Numbered from the stretch's first letter, positions 1-8,999 are shown. The stretch: DNA of 50,405 bases from Cytophagaceae bacterium (GCA_027488335.1 JAIYBU010000163.1:1-50405), one strand, 5' to 3'. Notes: generated from the sequence alone by a model not told the origin. Numbers and translations: made by a program.

Positions 1-1307
1 CCTGTGAAAGTCAAGAAATACAAACGGAACATATAGAAAGCCGTCATCATTGAGCCAGCTACTGCCAATACCCACATGATTTTATTGTGTTCGTAAACGT
101 GGGCCAAGATTTCATCTTTTGAGAAAAAACCTGCAAATGGCGGAATACCAGAGATAGCAATTGTACCAATAAGGAATGTAATGGCTGTAATTTTGATTTT
201 ACCGCCGAGTCCGCCCATTCGACGAATATCTTGCTCGCCACTCATGGCGTGAATAACGCTACCAGCACCCAAGAATAACAATGCTTTGAAGAATGCGTGA
301 GTGACAACATGGAAAAAGCCCGACGTATAAGCCGAAACACCCATTGCCATAAACATATAACCCAACTGACTCACGGTTGAGTAAGCCAATACCTTTTTAA
401 TATCATTTTGGAAGATACCAATCGTTGCCGCAAAAAGAGCCGTTGCTACACCAACCCATGCTACTACTTCGAGTGTGCCAGGGGCAAGTGTATAAAGGAT
501 ATTTGAGCGAACAATCATGTAAAGACCAGAGGTTACCATCGTAGCGGCGTGAATCAAGGCCGAAACGGGTGTTGGACCTGCCATCGCATCTGGTAACCAA
601 GTATAAAGCGGAATTTGGGCTGATTTACCCATTGCTCCAATAAACAAGAAAGCTGTAATGGCTACGATGGTTGCATCGCCAACTGTCAAACCTTTTGCCT
701 TGTCGAAAACTTGAAGATATTCAACTGTGCCAAATTGATTGATAATTAAGAAAATACCAATCAAAAAGCCTAAGTCACCGACACGGTTCATGATAAACGC
801 TTTGCGAGCGGCATTGCCGTATTCAAAGTTTTTGTTCCAGAAACCAATCAATAGATATGAACAAAGACCTACACCTTCCCAACCGATAAACATCACGATG
901 TAGTTTGAACCCATCACGAGCAACAACATCGAGAATAAAAATAGATTTAAGAAGGCGAAGAATTTACCAAAACCTTCATCATCGTGCATATAGCCCATCG
1001 AATACACATGAATGAGCGTACCCACACCCGTCACAACGAAGAGCATCAAGATAGAAAGTTGGTCAATTTGGAAAGAGAAATTGATATTGAGCGTTCCGAC
1101 CGTAATCCAATCAAAAATACTAACGATGATTGGTTGTTGGCCACCTGCAATAAATGCTTGATAAGCTGAAAAAGCTCCAACAAAAGAAAGAAGGGCAGCT
1201 CCTGTGCCAATCCAACCTGCCAGACCTTTAGATACTTTGCGAAAACCAAGCCCATTGATTAAAAAACCGATGAGTGGAAATAAAGGTATAAGTTTTATTA
1301 ATAACAT
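1..1307 (-). CDS. nuoL: NADH-quinone oxidoreductase subunit L (5' part, cut by window edge)
   Basis: Proton-pumping antiporter-like membrane subunit of respiratory complex I. Translating from the ATG at 1307 gives a hydrophobic multi-helix protein with the NuoL hallmarks: the N-terminal MLLIKLIPLFPLIGF segment, SMGYMHDDEGFGKFF, and the highly conserved MFIGWEGVGLCSYLLIGFW. About 435 codons are present and the frame is still open at base 1, so roughly the C-terminal third lies outside the window. It lies 81 bp downstream of nuoK and in the same direction, the normal gene order. A weak AT-rich hairpin sits in the gap (1354-1373). Identification is secure; only the end is missing. Confidence 0.96.
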   Translation of the reverse strand, partial: MLLIKLIPLFPLIGFLINGLGFRKVSKGLAGWIGTGAALLSFVGAFSAYQAFIAGGQQPIIVSIFDWITVGTLNINFSFQIDQLSILMLFVVTGVGTLIHVYSMGYMHDDEGFGKFFAFLNLFLFSMLLLVMGSNYIVMFIGWEGVGLCSYLLIGFWNKNFEYGNAARKAFIMNRVGDLGFLIGIFLIINQFGTVEYLQVFDKAKGLTVGDATIVAITAFLFIGAMGKSAQIPLYTWLPDAMAGPTPVSALIHAATMVTSGLYMIVRSNILYTLAPGTLEVVAWVGVATALFAATIGIFQNDIKKVLAYSTVSQLGYMFMAMGVSAYTSGFFHVVTHAFFKALLFLGAGSVIHAMSGEQDIRRMGGLGGKIKITAITFLIGTIAISGIPPFAGFFSKDEILAHVYEHNKIMWVLAVAGSMMTAFYMFRLYFLTFT

Positions 1308-1353
1308 ATCTTACAAATTATATTTTCAAAGAATAATGATGAATGAAGTATAA

Positions 1354-1373
1354 AAAACGAAACATATCGTTTT
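1354..1373 (-). promoter_or_regulatory. Intercistronic hairpin between nuoK and nuoL
   Basis: Perfect 7-bp arms AAAACGA and TCGTTTT around a 6-nt loop, followed on the minus strand by further T residues. It resembles a weak intrinsic terminator or attenuator that could set the nuoK to nuoL transcript ratio. It could also be chance in AT-rich DNA. Confidence 0.35.
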
Positions 1374-1388
1374 ACATTTCATTCAATC

Positions 1389-1718
1389 TTACCACTTTAA
1401 TTTATCTAAAAGACTCACGTCAATTGAGCGAATATTGCGGTAAATCATTACGATAATGGCGAGTCCGACGGCTACTTCTGCAGCAGCTACGGCCATAATG
1501 AAGAATACAAAGACTTGTCCCGCTGGGTCTGAACGATACGACGAAAATGCCACCAAAAGGAGGTTTACAGCATTCAGCATTAATTCAACAGACATAAAAA
1601 TAATAATGGCATTTCGGCGAATAAGTACACCTACGATACCGATAATAAACAAGATACTGGCTAATAATACATAATTTATTAGGGGTATCTGAAAAATGTC
1701 AGGTATTTGGCTTTGCAT
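1389..1718 (-). CDS. nuoK: NADH-quinone oxidoreductase subunit K
   Basis: Small membrane subunit of complex I (109 aa; family about 100). Three transmembrane helices are visible at about residues 14-33, 37-58 and 69-92. The two conserved intramembrane glutamates needed for proton transfer are present: E45 in FMSVELMLNAVNLLL and E81 in AVAAAEVAVGLA. It is MRP/NuoK-type by length and motif. It is followed by nuoL. Its upstream neighbour is an unrelated exonuclease, not nuoJ, so the complex I genes appear to be split in this genome. The start ATG at 1718 is the only sensible one. Confidence 0.96.
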   Translation of the reverse strand: MQSQIPDIFQIPLINYVLLASILFIIGIVGVLIRRNAIIIFMSVELMLNAVNLLLVAFSSYRSDPAGQVFVFFIMAVAAAEVAVGLAIIVMIYRNIRSIDVSLLDKLKW

Positions 1719-1871
1719 TTCTTTATCAATTAACAGTTTAATTAATTCTTTAAAAATACGCTCTTTTGGGGCGTGTGTCTAAGAATATTTTCGCAAAAAT
1801 AAACAATATTCGTTTTTATAGTGTGCTTTTTAAGAAAATTGTTGAAGGTGCTGTGATATTCAGTGTTTTAT

Positions 1872-2687
1872 CTATTTATCAAGCATCATTTTGAGCTTAA
1901 TTTCGGTCAGTTTACGTTTGGTATCAAGCGGGAAATCTCCATTTATCATCCAATCGTAATATTGTGGCTCATTTTTTAATATTTGTTTTACGGATTTTCC
2001 GCTGTGTTTACCAAAATTAAACACGATTTCCCCATTTTTGTTTAAAGTCATTCGTTGAGCAAAATCAACAATATTGGCCGAAGTAAGTTGATGTAATACG
2101 TCCATGTCATTTTTTACTGGTTCGTATTCTTCCCCTTTATCGTTTTTGATTTTTACTCCTTCGTAGCGTTCTATTTGTGAGCAAAGTACTTCGAGTGTAG
2201 CTAATGTGTCAACTTCGGCACTGTGGGCATTTTCGAGACTTTTATTACAGAAAAATTTATAGGCTGCCGAAAGCGTACGAGGTTCCATGAGGTGGAAAAT
2301 ACGTTGGGCATCAATTAATTTGCGATTTTTAATATCGAAATCAACATCCATTCTCAAAAACTCTTCTACTAACATCGGCACATCGAAGCGATTGCTGTTA
2401 AACCCTGCCAAATCGCAGCCTTCCAAAAATTGGGCAAGAGCCTTGCCAATTTGCTTGAAAGTAGGAGCATCTTTTACATCTTCGTCATAAATGCCGTGGA
2501 TAAGACTCGTTTCGAGTGGAATCGGAATGCCAGGATTGATGAGCTTGGTTTTTACTTCTACTGTGCCGTCGAGTTTTGCTTTGGCAATACAGAGTTCTAC
2601 GATTTTATCTTTAGCTACATTTACACCCGTAGTTTCGAGGTCGATTACTGCTAAGGGCTTACGTAGTTTGAGTGAATGAGTGAGCAT
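1872..2687 (-). CDS. DEDDh 3'-5' exonuclease with ExoX-like C-terminal domain
   Basis: DnaQ-fold exonuclease, 271 aa. The acidic catalytic set is visible: D16 and E18 in IDLETTG, D102 in GFNSNRFDVPML, H155 and D160 in HSAEVDTLA. The last 60 residues (FNFGKHSGKSV, then YYDWMINGDFP) match the DUF3820/exodeoxyribonuclease X-like C-terminal module, which is thought to contact nucleic acid. The ATG at 2687 was chosen over one 63 bp upstream because homologues begin a few residues before the first exonuclease strand and the extra sequence is atypical. Likely a DNA repair or RNA/DNA trimming nuclease; it is not a polymerase subunit by context. Confidence 0.9.
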   Translation of the reverse strand: MLTHSLKLRKPLAVIDLETTGVNVAKDKIVELCIAKAKLDGTVEVKTKLINPGIPIPLETSLIHGIYDEDVKDAPTFKQIGKALAQFLEGCDLAGFNSNRFDVPMLVEEFLRMDVDFDIKNRKLIDAQRIFHLMEPRTLSAAYKFFCNKSLENAHSAEVDTLATLEVLCSQIERYEGVKIKNDKGEEYEPVKNDMDVLHQLTSANIVDFAQRMTLNKNGEIVFNFGKHSGKSVKQILKNEPQYYDWMINGDFPLDTKRKLTEIKLKMMLDK

Positions 2688-2953
2688 TTGGGATAATTTT
2701 AATTCAATGTGCAAAGTTATGAATTTAAAAATAATAATAACTGAAATCAAAGGATTAGATTGTGTGTTGATTTAGTAAAGCAGCGATTGTAATAGCAAGT
2801 TTAAAATTTTGTTAGTTTTCAAGGTTATATGTGTTAGTATTTTTATTCTCGCAGATGTGGCTAAAAACGCCGAAATTTTATACTTTTCTGCGAAAATTAG
2901 CGTTTTCAGTGGGTAATAAAAATGAAACTTATGGCTTTTGGTTTTTAATAAAT

Positions 2954-3988
2954 ATGTCTATTAAAATGTATAAAATTGTTGTTTGTTTATTGTTTTCGGT
3001 GGCGGGTTTTGCTCAGCAAAAGGTTTATAGAAATTTGGTAATGGAAGGAGGAGGTATTAAAGGTGTGGCCTATGGTGGAGCATTGATTGAACTCGAAAAT
3101 CGAGGAGTTTTACCACAAATTCAGCGAGTAGGAGGGACTTCGGCTGGAGCAATACAGGCGTGTTTGTTGGCAGTTGGTTATTCTGCGGCCGAAATTTCAC
3201 AGATTATTGCCGATACACCTATCGAAACTTTCAATGACGGAGGAACGGTTATTCGAGCAAGTGAGCGTTTTTTGAAAAAATTTGGTTGGTATGAAGGAAA
3301 AAACTTCTTGAATACCATTCAAAAGCTTATCACTGAGCGTACAAATAAACCAAACCTAACCTTTGCAGAATTGCACGAGTTGGCTCAAACCGTGCCATAT
3401 CGAGATTTATATGTGACGGGTGTAAACCTTTCAAAACAAAAAGTGGTAGTCTTTTCGCACGAAACATATCCTGATATGCGTATATGTGATGCTGTTAGAG
3501 TTTCGATGTCGATTCCGCTATATTATCAGTCGATTTTAATAAATGCTAAAGGAAAAGTTATTGAAAATCCATTACCGAGCGATGAATGTGATGTTTTTGT
3601 TGATGGTGGCCTTTTGATGAACTACCCGATTGAGCTTTTTGACCAAAAAAAATACTTGAGTACTGCCACTGATAGTACAATAAATGAACCCGTTTTTAAT
3701 GAAGAAACTTTGGGGCTAAGGCTGGAAAGATGCGAACAAATTGAACATGAAACCAACCTGAAAACAGGTTTTGCTCCTTTTGAAATACAAGATTTTAAAG
3801 GTTACGTTTCGGCTTTGTATAATATAATGACTGAAACCGTATGCCGACCAAAACCTGAAGATATTGTGCGGACGATTTATATCAATGATTACGATATGAA
3901 TCCGAAAGTTCGAAAACTATCGGACGAAGAAAAACGAAAAATGATGATTAGCGGTCAACAGGGTGTTGTTGAATTTTTCAATCGGTAA
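2954..3988 (+). CDS. Patatin-like phospholipase, exported
   Basis: Serine acyl hydrolase of the patatin family, 344 aa. All three family motifs are visible: the oxyanion-hole glycine loop EGGGIKG (residues 31-37), the nucleophile elbow GTSAG with S63, and the catalytic Asp in DGG (D217). The N-terminus from M1 (MSIKMYKIVVCLLFSVAGFAQ) is a signal peptide with cleavage expected after about residue 20, so the enzyme acts in the periplasm or outside. An in-frame extension to 2831 exists but would bury the signal peptide; the ATG at 2954 (or 2966) is preferred. Substrate is probably membrane phospholipid. It ends 2 bp from the convergent small gene at 3991. Confidence 0.9.
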   Translation: MSIKMYKIVVCLLFSVAGFAQQKVYRNLVMEGGGIKGVAYGGALIELENRGVLPQIQRVGGTSAGAIQACLLAVGYSAAEISQIIADTPIETFNDGGTVIRASERFLKKFGWYEGKNFLNTIQKLITERTNKPNLTFAELHELAQTVPYRDLYVTGVNLSKQKVVVFSHETYPDMRICDAVRVSMSIPLYYQSILINAKGKVIENPLPSDECDVFVDGGLLMNYPIELFDQKKYLSTATDSTINEPVFNEETLGLRLERCEQIEHETNLKTGFAPFEIQDFKGYVSALYNIMTETVCRPKPEDIVRTIYINDYDMNPKVRKLSDEEKRKMMISGQQGVVEFFNR

Positions 3989-3990
3989 GA

Positions 3991-4173
3991 TTACTTGCGA
4001 TTTCTAAGTTTCTTATCATCAACGGTTTTGTTGAGAAATTGGTTGATTTTTTCGATGTCGTAACTCATCTGAATTTCGCCGAAAGAATTGATTTTTATAT
4101 CGAAACCATCCAAGTCTTTATGTACACGGGGTTTTTCCTCGTTTGGTTTTTCGTCGTTTTTTTTCTTTGCCAT
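3991..4173 (-). CDS. Small charged hypothetical protein (60 aa)
   Basis: Lysine- and glutamate-rich 60-residue protein with no signal peptide or membrane helix. The N-terminal 20 residues look disordered (MAKKKNDEKPNEEKPR); the remainder (DGFDIKINSFGEIQMSYDIEKINQFLNK) looks folded and resembles short conserved Bacteroidota proteins of unknown role. A clean ATG, codon use like its neighbours and tight packing between two other genes suggest a real gene. The function is not recognisable. Confidence 0.65.
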   Translation of the reverse strand: MAKKKNDEKPNEEKPRVHKDLDGFDIKINSFGEIQMSYDIEKINQFLNKTVDDKKLRNRK

Positions 4174-4257
4174 GATTATACTATGTTTGTATCGTGAATC
4201 TATTAAATTGTATTTCTTCGTTTTCTGTTAAATACAAACAGTTTACAACAAATATTT

Positions 4258-4929
4258 ATGCTGAAAGTTGGGATAATTTCCTTACTACTTGCTCTCGAAC
4301 TGAGTGTGTATAACATATTGGGAAGTTTTCCATCTTTTCTTGTACAAGTAGCCATCGTTGGCTACCTGCTTTATTGGTATTATTCCGAAAGAAAATCAGA
4401 TTTCAATAAGAGCGATAAACTATTGATACTTTCTTTATTGATTTCTCTTTTTTCTCCAATGATAACCTATACAACAAACTTTTTTATTAATAGTATCATA
4501 AAGTTTGTTCTGATTATCCTCAATTTCATTGTGATTATTTTACTATTTAGACTTGAAGGTGCGAAGATAGATTTTTCTATAAAATCAAAAACGTTTTTAA
4601 TTTTTATTTCTTATATCTTCACACCTTTAGCCTTTTTATTTTTGGTAATATTTCCGCTTACGAACATCACCAATGCGATTCTTTCAAGCATATATATTTT
4701 ACCATTGATTTATATCGTTTTGTTATCAACGTTTTTACCTTTTCCAGAAAAAGGTAAGTTATATATCTCAATAGCTATGTTTTTGGTACTATTATACCAT
4801 GGAGTAATTGCGTACCGTATTTATGTTTCTTCGTTTCCGCTTGATTATTCAATGCAACGAGTCTTAATAACGACGTCTCGTGTATTTATGCTATTAGGAA
4901 TGCTAAATCGCTTCGATGCACCTCGCTAA
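4258..4929 (+). CDS. Hypothetical integral membrane protein
   Basis: 223 aa, almost entirely hydrophobic, with about seven predicted transmembrane segments and short charged loops (YYSERKSDFNKSDK; RLEGAKIDFSIKSK). No catalytic motif or family is recognised. The start ATG at 4258 follows an 84-bp divergent gap shared with the 60-aa gene on the other strand. It ends 3 bp before the convergent gltX stop. Confidence 0.7.
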   Translation: MLKVGIISLLLALELSVYNILGSFPSFLVQVAIVGYLLYWYYSERKSDFNKSDKLLILSLLISLFSPMITYTTNFFINSIIKFVLIILNFIVIILLFRLEGAKIDFSIKSKTFLIFISYIFTPLAFLFLVIFPLTNITNAILSSIYILPLIYIVLLSTFLPFPEKGKLYISIAMFLVLLYHGVIAYRIYVSSFPLDYSMQRVLITTSRVFMLLGMLNRFDAPR

Positions 4930-4932
4930 GGG

Positions 4933-6438
4933 CTAACCTAAAACAATAACCGCTTTTTCGATACGTGAAAGTACTTCGGTTTTGCCCAAAATCTCCAGCG
5001 TTAGCATCAAATCTGGTCCTTTTCCTACGCCCGTGATAACCAGACGGAAGGCTTGCATTACTTTACCTGCTTTGATTCCCGCAGCTTCGAGAGCTGGAAA
5101 AATTGTATCGTGGATATTCTGAGAAGTAAAATCAGCATCATTAATTCCAGTAATTGCTTCTTTGATTACGGCCATTGCTTTGCGAGCATCGTCATTCCAT
5201 TTCGATTTGGCAATTTCCTCATCGTAAGAACTGGGTGATTCAAAAATGAAAGGTACTTCAGTGATAATTTCCTGCGGGAAAGTTACACGGTCTTTCATTA
5301 AATTGACCAATTTAACTGCCAATTTATCAGATAAATCTGCTTTTGATTCTCTGATGATGGCGGCCAATTCGCCTTCAGATTTTGATTTGATGTAATGCTG
5401 ATTAAACCATTTGGCTTTATCAATCATAAATCTTGCACCTGCTTTATGGATTTTATCTAAACTGAACGAATCAATCAATTCGTCCATCGTAAAAAACTCT
5501 TGCTCAGTGCCAGGATTCCAACCCAAAAATGCCAAGAAATTGACAACCGCTTCGGGCAAATAACCATCTTGCTTGAAACCACGAGCGATTTCTTCGGTAA
5601 AAGGGTCTTTCCACTCCAATGGGAAAATCGGGAAATTACCCAATAAGCCATCACGTTTGCTCAATTTTCCGTTGCCTTCTGGTTTCAAAAGCAAGGGTAA
5701 ATGAGCAAATTCTGGTGCTTTCCATCCAAAGGCTTTATACAATAGTATATGTAATGGAGCAGAAGGTAACCATTCTTCACCACGAATTACGTGCGTAACT
5801 TCCATTAAGTGGTCGTCAACGATATTGGCTAAGTGGTACGTTGGCATACCGTCTGACTTCAATAAAACTTTATCATCAATCGTTGATGAGTGTACCACAA
5901 CCCAGTCACGTATAATATCTTTGAAGCGAATTTCTTCTTTCAAAGGCACTTTCAGGCGTATCACGTAGGCATCGCCATTAGCAATTCTTGCCTCAACTTC
6001 TTCTTTCGGAAGTGTGATTGAGTTTTTCATTTGCATTCTCGTAACGGCATTGTACGACATATTGTCAACTTTTGCTTCTTCGAGACGCTTACGCATTTCA
6101 TCCAACTCTTCGGCTGTATCGAACGCATAATAGGCTTTGCCTTCGGCAATTAATTGCTCGGCGTATTGGCGATACATTGGTTTTCTTTCCGACTGGCGAT
6201 AAGGAGCGTGAGGCCCACCAACGCCTTGTCCTTCGTCGATTTCAATACCTACCCATTTCAAGGCTTCTAAAATATAATCTTCGGCACCAGGTACGTATCG
6301 GGTTTGGTCTGTATCTTCGATACGAAGGAGCATTTTTCCACCCATTTTGCGGGCAAAAAGATAATTATACAAAGCAGTACGAACACCTCCGATATGTAGA
6401 GGACCTGTTGGACTGGGAGCAAATCTTACACGAACCAT
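4933..6438 (-). CDS. gltX: Glutamate--tRNA ligase
   Basis: Class I aminoacyl-tRNA synthetase, 501 aa, charging tRNA-Glu (or also tRNA-Gln if the genome uses the indirect route). The N-terminus MVRVRFAPSPTGPLHIGG contains the HIGH-type signature (H15), and KLSKRDG is the KMSKS equivalent. The C-terminal anticodon-binding region is complete. The ATG at 6438 was chosen because the family begins exactly at VRVRFAPSPTG; an upstream in-frame start would add 21 foreign residues. A palindromic repeat lies about 60 bp upstream. Confidence 0.97.
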   Translation of the reverse strand: MVRVRFAPSPTGPLHIGGVRTALYNYLFARKMGGKMLLRIEDTDQTRYVPGAEDYILEALKWVGIEIDEGQGVGGPHAPYRQSERKPMYRQYAEQLIAEGKAYYAFDTAEELDEMRKRLEEAKVDNMSYNAVTRMQMKNSITLPKEEVEARIANGDAYVIRLKVPLKEEIRFKDIIRDWVVVHSSTIDDKVLLKSDGMPTYHLANIVDDHLMEVTHVIRGEEWLPSAPLHILLYKAFGWKAPEFAHLPLLLKPEGNGKLSKRDGLLGNFPIFPLEWKDPFTEEIARGFKQDGYLPEAVVNFLAFLGWNPGTEQEFFTMDELIDSFSLDKIHKAGARFMIDKAKWFNQHYIKSKSEGELAAIIRESKADLSDKLAVKLVNLMKDRVTFPQEIITEVPFIFESPSSYDEEIAKSKWNDDARKAMAVIKEAITGINDADFTSQNIHDTIFPALEAAGIKAGKVMQAFRLVITGVGKGPDLMLTLEILGKTEVLSRIEKAVIVLG

Positions 6439-6496
6439 ATTTTTGTAAAACAACTTTCTAAGTTGTTTGAAATCGTAGAAATTAATTAGAAATAAA

Positions 6497-6524
6497 CACA
6501 ATTCAGAGAATTGTGGTACAAACG
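6497..6524. repeat. Dispersed palindromic element, copy A
   Basis: CACAATTC, AGA, GAATTGTG followed by GTACAAA: 8-bp perfect arms with a 3-nt loop. It belongs to a family with copies at 18184, 22142, 22188 and 46781 (reverse-strand consensus close to TTGTACCACAATTTTCTAAA). It lies in the gap between the DUF2480 gene and gltX. Confidence 0.75.
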
Positions 6525-6555
6525 GGTCGCAAAATTACAGAAAATTATGCAAGAA

Positions 6556-7068
6556 TTATACTTTCGGCTTTTTATAAAGTGGCACCGTGCTACAAGGCTC
6601 GCCAAACATGATGCTTTGAGCATACGGACGTAAACGACGAGTGACTTCTACGTATGCACTCGTGGGTACTGCAACTTTACTGCAACCTTTCACGACTACT
6701 CTCGTACCTTCGTATTCTTGAAAATTGATTTTTGAAAGTGCTTCTTCGTAGAGTTTGGTTTCTAAATCGGCCAAACTTCCAAAAACTATCGTATGGGCGT
6801 AAGGTTCAAGCTGAATTGCCAAAAGCATATAAGCCCAAGTTGGCACAATGGCATCTTCGGAGCAGGTAATGGCTACGTTCTTGCCTAAATATTGACTCCA
6901 GTCATGAGATTTGATAAATTCTCTGAAATCTTTTTCTTTCAGAATCAAACCCATGAAAAGATTGTCTTTTAAATCATAAACGACTCGTTCGCCTGTGTGG
7001 TAATAATCTTCTAAGTCGAGTGATAATAAACCGCTTTTGGCAACTCTATTTACTATTGTATCTTCCAT
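6556..7068 (-). CDS. DUF2480 family protein
   Basis: 170 aa soluble protein matching the Bacteroidota-restricted DUF2480 family: it opens EDTIVNRVAKSGLLSLDLEDYY and has the characteristic DWSQYLGKNVAITCSEDAIVPTWAYMLL segment. A duplicated pattern is visible (PTWAYMLLAIQLEPYAHTIVFG and PTSAYVEVTRRLRPYAQSIMFG), so the fold may be an internal repeat. Biochemical function is unknown. Its start overlaps the end of the preceding membrane protein gene by 23 bp, suggesting translational coupling. Confidence 0.85.
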   Translation of the reverse strand: MEDTIVNRVAKSGLLSLDLEDYYHTGERVVYDLKDNLFMGLILKEKDFREFIKSHDWSQYLGKNVAITCSEDAIVPTWAYMLLAIQLEPYAHTIVFGSLADLETKLYEEALSKINFQEYEGTRVVVKGCSKVAVPTSAYVEVTRRLRPYAQSIMFGEPCSTVPLYKKPKV

Positions 7069-7435
7069 TTGATTTATTTAAATCTTCCAGTAAAATAGCT
7101 TGTGAAGGAGCTAATCTATCATAAATAATTTTAATACTATCCCCTGATTTGTATTTACGATAGTTTTCCTCATTAACATCATCTTTTAATACGAATCTTT
7201 TATTATTCACAAAGTATTCAACATCAAAACTATGACCTTTGTAGGATGTTTTATTAAAAACGATTCCTGTTAATTTAACAGGGTTCTTCAAAATAGCTTC
7301 TCGTTTGGCTTCGTATTTCTTCTGCAAAAAATATAGGATTAATAAAATTATCAAGAAGCCAATTAAACACACTGCTAACACACATAAAATTTTGTATCTC
7401 AATGATATTGGTTTTTTCAGCTGATAATAATTCAT
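7046..7435 (-). CDS. Hypothetical single-pass membrane protein
   Basis: 129 aa. One strong transmembrane helix at about residues 15-37 (ILCVLAVCLIGFLIILLILYF), then a basic stretch, then about 80 residues of mixed beta-type sequence ending in a hydrophilic tail. The region VKLTGIVFNKTSYKGHSFDVEYFVNNKRF ... GDSIKIIYDRLAPSQAIL looks like a small DUF3592-like beta domain, but this is tentative. It overlaps the DUF2480 gene downstream. Confidence 0.65.
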   Translation of the reverse strand: MNYYQLKKPISLRYKILCVLAVCLIGFLIILLILYFLQKKYEAKREAILKNPVKLTGIVFNKTSYKGHSFDVEYFVNNKRFVLKDDVNEENYRKYKSGDSIKIIYDRLAPSQAILLEDLNKSNGRYNSK

Positions 7436-7474
7436 GTTTTATAGGCATCAATCACAAGAAGATTAACACAAACT

Positions 7475-8431
7475 CTACTCAGAAAGTTTAGTTTCCGAAT
7501 CTTGTTCTTCGTCGATTTGAGATTCCAGTGTGGCTTCTTCTATCATTTCGGGTTCAATGATTATGGGCTTAGGTGTGAGCGGAATTGGGCGGAGAGAAAC
7601 AAAATCAAAGGCATTACTCAGATTCCAAGTACGAATAAAAACTCTGCAAAAAATAAAAAACTGTTGAATGATAAACATCAACCCGATTTTAAAACCCGAA
7701 GTCATACCAATGCTCGATTCAAGTATTAAATAAACCAACATCACTGTAAGGCTAACCACCACAACTGCCCAATAGATTTGCATGGTTTTGAAATTTCTGA
7801 AAACATAGTCGATTGCTTTCCAAAATGCTTTCCACGGATTCAATAAGTCATCTCGGTGTAATAGAACCTTGGCGTAGTCGCTCACATTGAGCAAATAGGT
7901 AATAATAAAAAAAGCAAAAGCACTCGGAAAAACCATCCATGCCACAAATGTTGGCTCAGTTTTTCCATCGGCTATTGTTCCAAAAACGCCAAACATAGCA
8001 AAGGTTACTATTGTGAAAATAAGAAGGAAAAAAAAATGTAGTAAGAATAATAAGAAGAATCGGATGAAATAATGTCCAGAATTTTTCAGAAACTCGCTCA
8101 GTTTGAAAGTATTACGAAGTGTAAACTGACTCAATATTCCACCCGAAAAGAAAATATTTAGTACAATGTACAATCCACTCAAAACCAAACTCATAGGAAT
8201 CATTGACATTAATGATTTGCCGCTTTTGTGCATAAAATCATAGAAAACCGTAAAATCAAAATCTTTGATTAGTTTCTCGAACGCCAATGATTGTTCAGAT
8301 TCGGCTTTGATAATGCTGAAACTCGGAAAAGCAACGATAAGTCCCAAAGCGAGGTTTACGAGAAATATAACCAAAACTATTTGCCAGTTTTGAGCAGTAC
8401 GACGGAAGGCTTGTCTCAGAATTGTAAACAT
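7475..8431 (-). CDS. Hypothetical multi-pass membrane protein
   Basis: 318 aa with about six transmembrane helices (near residues 17-38, 78-100, 125-152, 163-185, 213-235 and 244-265) and an acidic cytoplasmic tail. No catalytic residues are recognised; overall it resembles uncharacterised Bacteroidota membrane proteins. Its ATG directly abuts the TAA of the MazG-like gene (TAAATG), implying translational coupling. Confidence 0.75.
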   Translation of the reverse strand: MFTILRQAFRRTAQNWQIVLVIFLVNLALGLIVAFPSFSIIKAESEQSLAFEKLIKDFDFTVFYDFMHKSGKSLMSMIPMSLVLSGLYIVLNIFFSGGILSQFTLRNTFKLSEFLKNSGHYFIRFFLLFLLHFFFLLIFTIVTFAMFGVFGTIADGKTEPTFVAWMVFPSAFAFFIITYLLNVSDYAKVLLHRDDLLNPWKAFWKAIDYVFRNFKTMQIYWAVVVVSLTVMLVYLILESSIGMTSGFKIGLMFIIQQFFIFCRVFIRTWNLSNAFDFVSLRPIPLTPKPIIIEPEMIEEATLESQIDEEQDSETKLSE

Positions 8432-8767
8432 TTATGTAGTTGGATTTAGTTTTTCATTGTTTTTGTGGCGTAATAAATCACGTTTGGTTTTCTTTTCGAG
8501 ATTTTTGCGGAGAGCTTCCGTAAGGTCGATGCCCGTTTGATTAGCCAAACAAATTAACACAAAAAGCACATCGGCCATTTCGTCGCCCAAATCTTTGTTT
8601 TTATCCGATTCCTTTTCCGATTGTTCGCCGTAGCGACGTGCCATGATTCGAGCCACTTCGCCTACTTCTTCCATGAGCATTGCCGTATTGGTCAATTCAT
8701 TAAAATATCTTACGCCAATGGTTGTAATCCATTCATCAACAATCTTTTGTGCTTCTTCTATGGTCAT
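8432..8767 (-). CDS. MazG-like nucleotide pyrophosphohydrolase
   Basis: All-alpha NTP pyrophosphohydrolase, 111 aa, half the size of E. coli MazG and typical of the single-domain, dUTPase-like type. The metal-binding ExxE...ExxD signature is present: E34 and E37 in MEEVGE, E63 and D66 in GDEMADVLF. It would hydrolyse non-canonical or excess nucleoside triphosphates to monophosphates. First gene of a minus-strand run continuing into the membrane protein at 7475 and probably to gltX. Confidence 0.88.
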   Translation of the reverse strand: MTIEEAQKIVDEWITTIGVRYFNELTNTAMLMEEVGEVARIMARRYGEQSEKESDKNKDLGDEMADVLFVLICLANQTGIDLTEALRKNLEKKTKRDLLRHKNNEKLNPTT

Positions 8768-8777
8768 TATTTTATCA

Positions 8778-8851
8778 GATATTAGACAATAGGCATGAGA
8801 TAAAAGAAGAAAAATAGCTTGTGAAATTTCTCTTGTCTTTTGTCTGATGTC
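8778..8851. repeat. Imperfect 23-bp inverted repeat in divergent gap
   Basis: Arms at 8778-8800 and 8829-8851 are reverse complements at about 18 of 23 positions (core AGACAA), separated by 28 bp. It sits just upstream of the MazG-like gene in the gap shared with the divergent M28 gene. It may be a decayed mobile palindrome or a long RNA hairpin. Confidence 0.5.
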
Positions 8852-8939
8852 TTGAATTCTATTTTACAAAGCTAATCAAAAAAACGATGCTTGAAATACT
8901 TAATTCGATTCAACGTTAGTAGAAAAGAATCAAAACTTA

Positions 8940-8947
8940 TAACTTTG
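8940..8947 (+). promoter_or_regulatory. Candidate -7 element for the M28 gene
   Basis: TAACTTTG is an exact match to the Bacteroidota -7 consensus TAnnTTTG, 52 bp before the ATG at 9000. No good -33 TTG is seen at the right distance, so the assignment is tentative. Confidence 0.4.
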
Positions 8948-8999
8948 CTCAACTACTGGAGTATTCTGTTGAACACATCCGATTTTATTAAAATTTTCT

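Noticed and set aside
403..600. ORF inside nuoL on the same strand in another frame
   Set aside because: Wholly inside the nuoL coding region, which has strong family motifs; composition is that of a frame shadow.
2831..2953. N-terminal extension of the patatin-like protein
   Set aside because: It would place 41 residues before a clear signal peptide; the ATG at 2954 is more consistent with export.
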